DNA of 22,343 bases, taken from positions 1 through 22,343 of the IMG/VR virus record IMGVR_UViG_3300008110_005133, one strand, 5' to 3'. This document shows positions 20,259-22,343 of this stretch, piece after piece. The stretch's first letter is position 1, and each line of letters begins with the position of its first letter. The DNA is from a virus. Under the pieces are notes generated by a model. That model was not told the origin of the DNA. It was given only the letters and a program-made list of their open reading frames with translations, and did not search any database. A program made the translations under genes and the position numbers.

Positions 20259-20858
20259 TTACTTTACTAAATTATAGAATTCCTTAAAGTGCTTGATGCG
20301 GTCATCAAGTCCGATTGTTCCACCGTTTACCTTCTTGGTAATTGCGGTCACTTCTGCGTCGGTTGCTCCCTTATCTGCAATTTCATTTAACTTACGTGAG
20401 TTCCAGAACCATGCTGCTGAAAGAAGTGGATACTTGGTCGCTACGAGGTCTGGATTTGCGGTGATATCTTCTGCGACCACCTTATCAAATGCTGAATAGT
20501 TGTCCTTCCCAGTTAATTGAATATATCCACGACCACGGAACTTGTAACCTTCACCACTTGCTTCTGGACCGTTACCCATACGTCCGCCATAAATCTTGTT
20601 TGCAATCTTTTCTGGCTTACGTTCGTATTCTGCTGCGAGCGCATCGGTTGGAAAATACTTTGGGAAGATACCACGAAGTCCCTTTGCCCCATAATTCAAG
20701 TTTTCATTCACTGCCTTGAAGTTACCAGATTCGTGACCGCATTGTGCGAGGAAATGACAGAGACGAAGTGGAGTGTTGATTTGAAACTTGTCCATTACTT
20801 CTGGAATTTGAGCAATAACTGCGTCTGGAACGTGACCTTTGAGCTTACTGATGTCCAT
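20259..20858 (-). CDS. GH19-type endolysin (chitinase/lysozyme fold)
   Basis: A 199-residue phage endolysin of glycoside hydrolase family 19, which cuts the glycan strand of peptidoglycan. Residues 35-52 hold F-L-A-Q-C-G-H-E-S-G-N-F with Glu43 as catalytic acid, then N-E-N-L-N-Y-G-A-K-G-L (51-61), I-F-P-K-Y-F and the later G-E-G-Y-K-F-R-G-R-G-Y-I-Q-L-T-G-K-D-N-Y block (102-121), all family signatures. No signal peptide or transmembrane segment, so it needs a holin, which I do not see in the window. AGGAG lies 6 bases before the ATG; the lipase gene ends 17 bases upstream. Confidence 0.93.
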   Translation of the reverse strand: MDISKLKGHVPDAVIAQIPEVMDKFQINTPLRLCHFLAQCGHESGNFKAVNENLNYGAKGLRGIFPKYFPTDALAAEYERKPEKIANKIYGGRMGNGPEASGEGYKFRGRGYIQLTGKDNYSAFDKVVAEDITANPDLVATKYPLLSAAWFWNSRKLNEIADKGATDAEVTAITKKVNGGTIGLDDRIKHFKEFYNLVK

Positions 20859-20875
20859 ACGTTTCTCCTAATTGG

Positions 20876-21655
20876 TTAAGATTGTGATACATCATTCAAT
20901 GCCCAGAACATCAACTTTTGGGTATATAGTTCTGAGGAATGGTCTTGTGCGTCTCCCATAATTAACTTGAAAATGCCATGTGGCATTAACAAAGATAAGA
21001 TGCGAGTCCAACTAATTTTTCTATCATATTCAACCGTAACCTTTCCAGCACTACTAATATGATGCATGATACCACAGTGATAATAAAATGGTGAGAATGG
21101 TACTTTTGTTACAATGTCACCATCATTGACCCAACGATGATGTACCAATTGAGTATTAAATTCATCAATATACACACGATTACCAACACGTGGACTACCA
21201 TACGTAAATAATGTTGGAACTTTCATAGAAATATCAAGGACACAACGACGAGCCATCAAGGTTGCCATAGCAGCGCCTAAACTATGTCCCGTCATCCATA
21301 AGGTCTTCTCTTTTGTTCCTTTAATATGACTCTTGATTGGTTCCCAAATCTTATCAGTATAGTTTCTGAACCCACGATGAACCAATCCGATGCCTGTTCT
21401 GGATGGTACGCGGTCAATGTTTAAATCGGCTTTAATATCATTCCATTCTTTGACTTCAGTACCACGACAGACTACAACAACATCTACATCACTTTCAATT
21501 ACATATGCATTACTACCGTCATTTCCGTAATATGTGATTTCAGTAAATCCTGCTTTCTTAAATAACTTTTTTGCGTCTTCTGGTTTTTGATATGCTAAGT
21601 TACTGAGTCTTGCAAATAATGCACTTTGTTCTGAAAACGGTAAATCTTTAATCAT
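20876..21655 (-). CDS. Class 3 lipase (alpha/beta hydrolase)
   Basis: A 259-residue lipase_3 family protein. It has V-C-R-G-T-E-V-K-E-W-N-D (about 62-73, the oxyanion region), T-G-H-S-L-G-A-A-M-A-T-L (122-133) with nucleophile Ser125, T-Y-G-S-P-R-V-G-N (151-159) and a W-V-N-D-G-D-I-V-T-K-V-P block with catalytic Asp180. A His at 193, 198 or 199 would complete the triad. It cleaves ester bonds in acylglycerols or phospholipids. There is no signal peptide. It sits directly before the GH19 endolysin gene, suggesting a lysis or host-envelope role, although direct evidence is lacking. Confidence 0.92.
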   Translation of the reverse strand: MIKDLPFSEQSALFARLSNLAYQKPEDAKKLFKKAGFTEITYYGNDGSNAYVIESDVDVVVVCRGTEVKEWNDIKADLNIDRVPSRTGIGLVHRGFRNYTDKIWEPIKSHIKGTKEKTLWMTGHSLGAAMATLMARRCVLDISMKVPTLFTYGSPRVGNRVYIDEFNTQLVHHRWVNDGDIVTKVPFSPFYYHCGIMHHISSAGKVTVEYDRKISWTRILSLLMPHGIFKLIMGDAQDHSSELYTQKLMFWALNDVSQS

Positions 21656-21664
21656 AATAACTCC

Positions 21665-22343
21665 TTATAGTGTTACCCGAGAACCGATGAGTAAAAAGTG
21701 TAGAGGTTTTCCTGTTGACGGAACCATTACTCTGTGTGCGCCTGCCATACCAAATCGCTTGGTAATCTTATAGTCTACAGAGTTACCAATCATTGCACTT
21801 AATTGGTCACTAAAGGTAAACTTTGTCATATCGTTATATGAAACTGGTGCACCCAGTAAAAATACTTGTGGAGAAAGTGTTGCTCGTTCGTTTAATTGAA
21901 TTGGATTGTGCATCCAAAATGCCGCAAGTGATGTTGCATAACTGATTGCGGTTTTCTTTTCCATTTTGTCGGGAATTGCTAAAATAATTACGTTACCACT
22001 TACTCCAACCACGCCCCATTTTGGGTCGGGTTTAACCCACGTTGCGCCTGCCATATTCATCCATGTCCCTTTGAGATATGCGGTGGTGTTGGCATACGAC
22101 ATAATATGTTTTAGTTTACCTTTCTCAAACTTCATCTTAGAATAGGATGCGTTGATAGCTCCTTGGTCAAATGTCAACCAAAGAATACCAGTAACCCCAT
22201 AACTCTTATCACCTGCTAATGAAGATTGTGAAACACCCGTGGTCAACATTGCGGTCAAACTACCATCTGGATTTTGACCAGTTGTTAAATCGGATGCTAC
22301 CAATAATGGGTTAACATTTTCACCACCCTTTTTCTTTTCTTCT
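21665..22343 (-). CDS. Partial beta-strand-rich protein, possible outer-membrane barrel
   Basis: The frame is open to the window edge (226 codons here), so the N-terminus is missing; a TTG at 22303 gives no better start. The visible part begins with a charged Lys/Glu/Gly stretch, then alternating strands (e.g. G-V-T-G-I-L-W-L-T-F, V-I-I-L-A-I), and ends in a basic-turn-strand pattern closing with F-L-L-I-G-S-R-V-T-L, as in some beta-barrel proteins. A hydrophilic Asn/Asp-rich section lies in the middle. I do not recognise a family, and barrel status is inference. Confidence 0.6.
   Translation of the reverse strand, partial: EEKKKGGENVNPLLVASDLTTGQNPDGSLTAMLTTGVSQSSLAGDKSYGVTGILWLTFDQGAINASYSKMKFEKGKLKHIMSYANTTAYLKGTWMNMAGATWVKPDPKWGVVGVSGNVIILAIPDKMEKKTAISYATSLAAFWMHNPIQLNERATLSPQVFLLGAPVSYNDMTKFTFSDQLSAMIGNSVDYKITKRFGMAGAHRVMVPSTGKPLHFLLIGSRVTL

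Noticed and set aside
1-22343. CRISPR array, insertion sequence or transposase
   Set aside because: No regularly spaced repeats, terminal inverted repeats or transposase motifs were seen.

Overview
The window is a piece of a large tailed-phage genome, most likely a T4-superfamily myovirus infecting a Gram-negative bacterium. The evidence is a baseplate gene block (central spike-like, gp25-like and gp6-like proteins), a T4 gp55-type late sigma factor, an Hsp20 gene as found in many marine T4-like phages, tightly packed genes with start/stop overlaps, and a cluster of phage tRNAs with a tmRNA. The Gram-negative host is inferred from a lipobox lipoprotein, exported peptidoglycan hydrolases and strong Shine-Dalgarno sites together with TTGACA/TATATT promoters. 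All genes I accept lie on the minus strand, so transcription runs from high to low coordinates. I cannot name the host or the phage.

Region by region, in transcription order (right to left): (a) 22343-20259 holds the 3' end of a beta-strand-rich protein, a class 3 lipase and a GH19 endolysin. (b) 20182-18653 has its own sigma70-type promoter, a secreted amidase and a short adenylosuccinate synthetase (PurA/PurZ family). (c) 18634-17464 is an RNA-rich stretch: tRNA-Val, -Gly, -Leu, -Glu and -Gln, a sixth tRNA-like sequence with odd loop bases, several TTGACA promoters, a 30-residue basic protein, a small lipoprotein, an array of hairpins and a clear terminator. (d) 17446-16489 has a 43-residue protein, a C39-like cysteine peptidase homologue and a tmRNA whose 5' end abuts that gene's stop codon. 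(e) 16449-13855 has two small proteins (one a four-cysteine zinc ribbon), an HNH endonuclease, an HD phosphohydrolase, a hairpin terminator and Hsp20. (f) 13831-12803 has a six-cysteine 19-residue peptide, a hairpin with a Shine-Dalgarno sequence in its loop and a membrane/coiled-coil protein. (g) 12796-9980 is a promoter-led operon: UV damage endonuclease, small membrane protein, family 2 glycosyltransferase and an IMP dehydrogenase/GMP reductase homologue. (h) 9967-8136 has an exported lysozyme-like protein, a membrane-anchored protein, the late sigma factor and a small helical protein. (i) 8136-1 is the baseplate/tail block.

How the genes fit together: the sigma factor next to the baseplate genes fits late expression of the tail. 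The lysozyme-like protein, amidase, GH19 enzyme and lipase together could attack both peptidoglycan and lipid. The IMPDH/GMPR homologue and the PurA/PurZ homologue suggest that the phage redirects purine nucleotides, either recycling GMP towards AMP or contributing to an unusual DNA base. The tRNAs and tmRNA indicate control over translation and ribosome rescue. The most interesting items are the tmRNA, the PurA/PurZ-IMPDH pair, the tiny cysteine-rich gene followed by the Shine-Dalgarno hairpin, the aberrant tRNA-like sequence and the repeated hairpins in the tRNA region.
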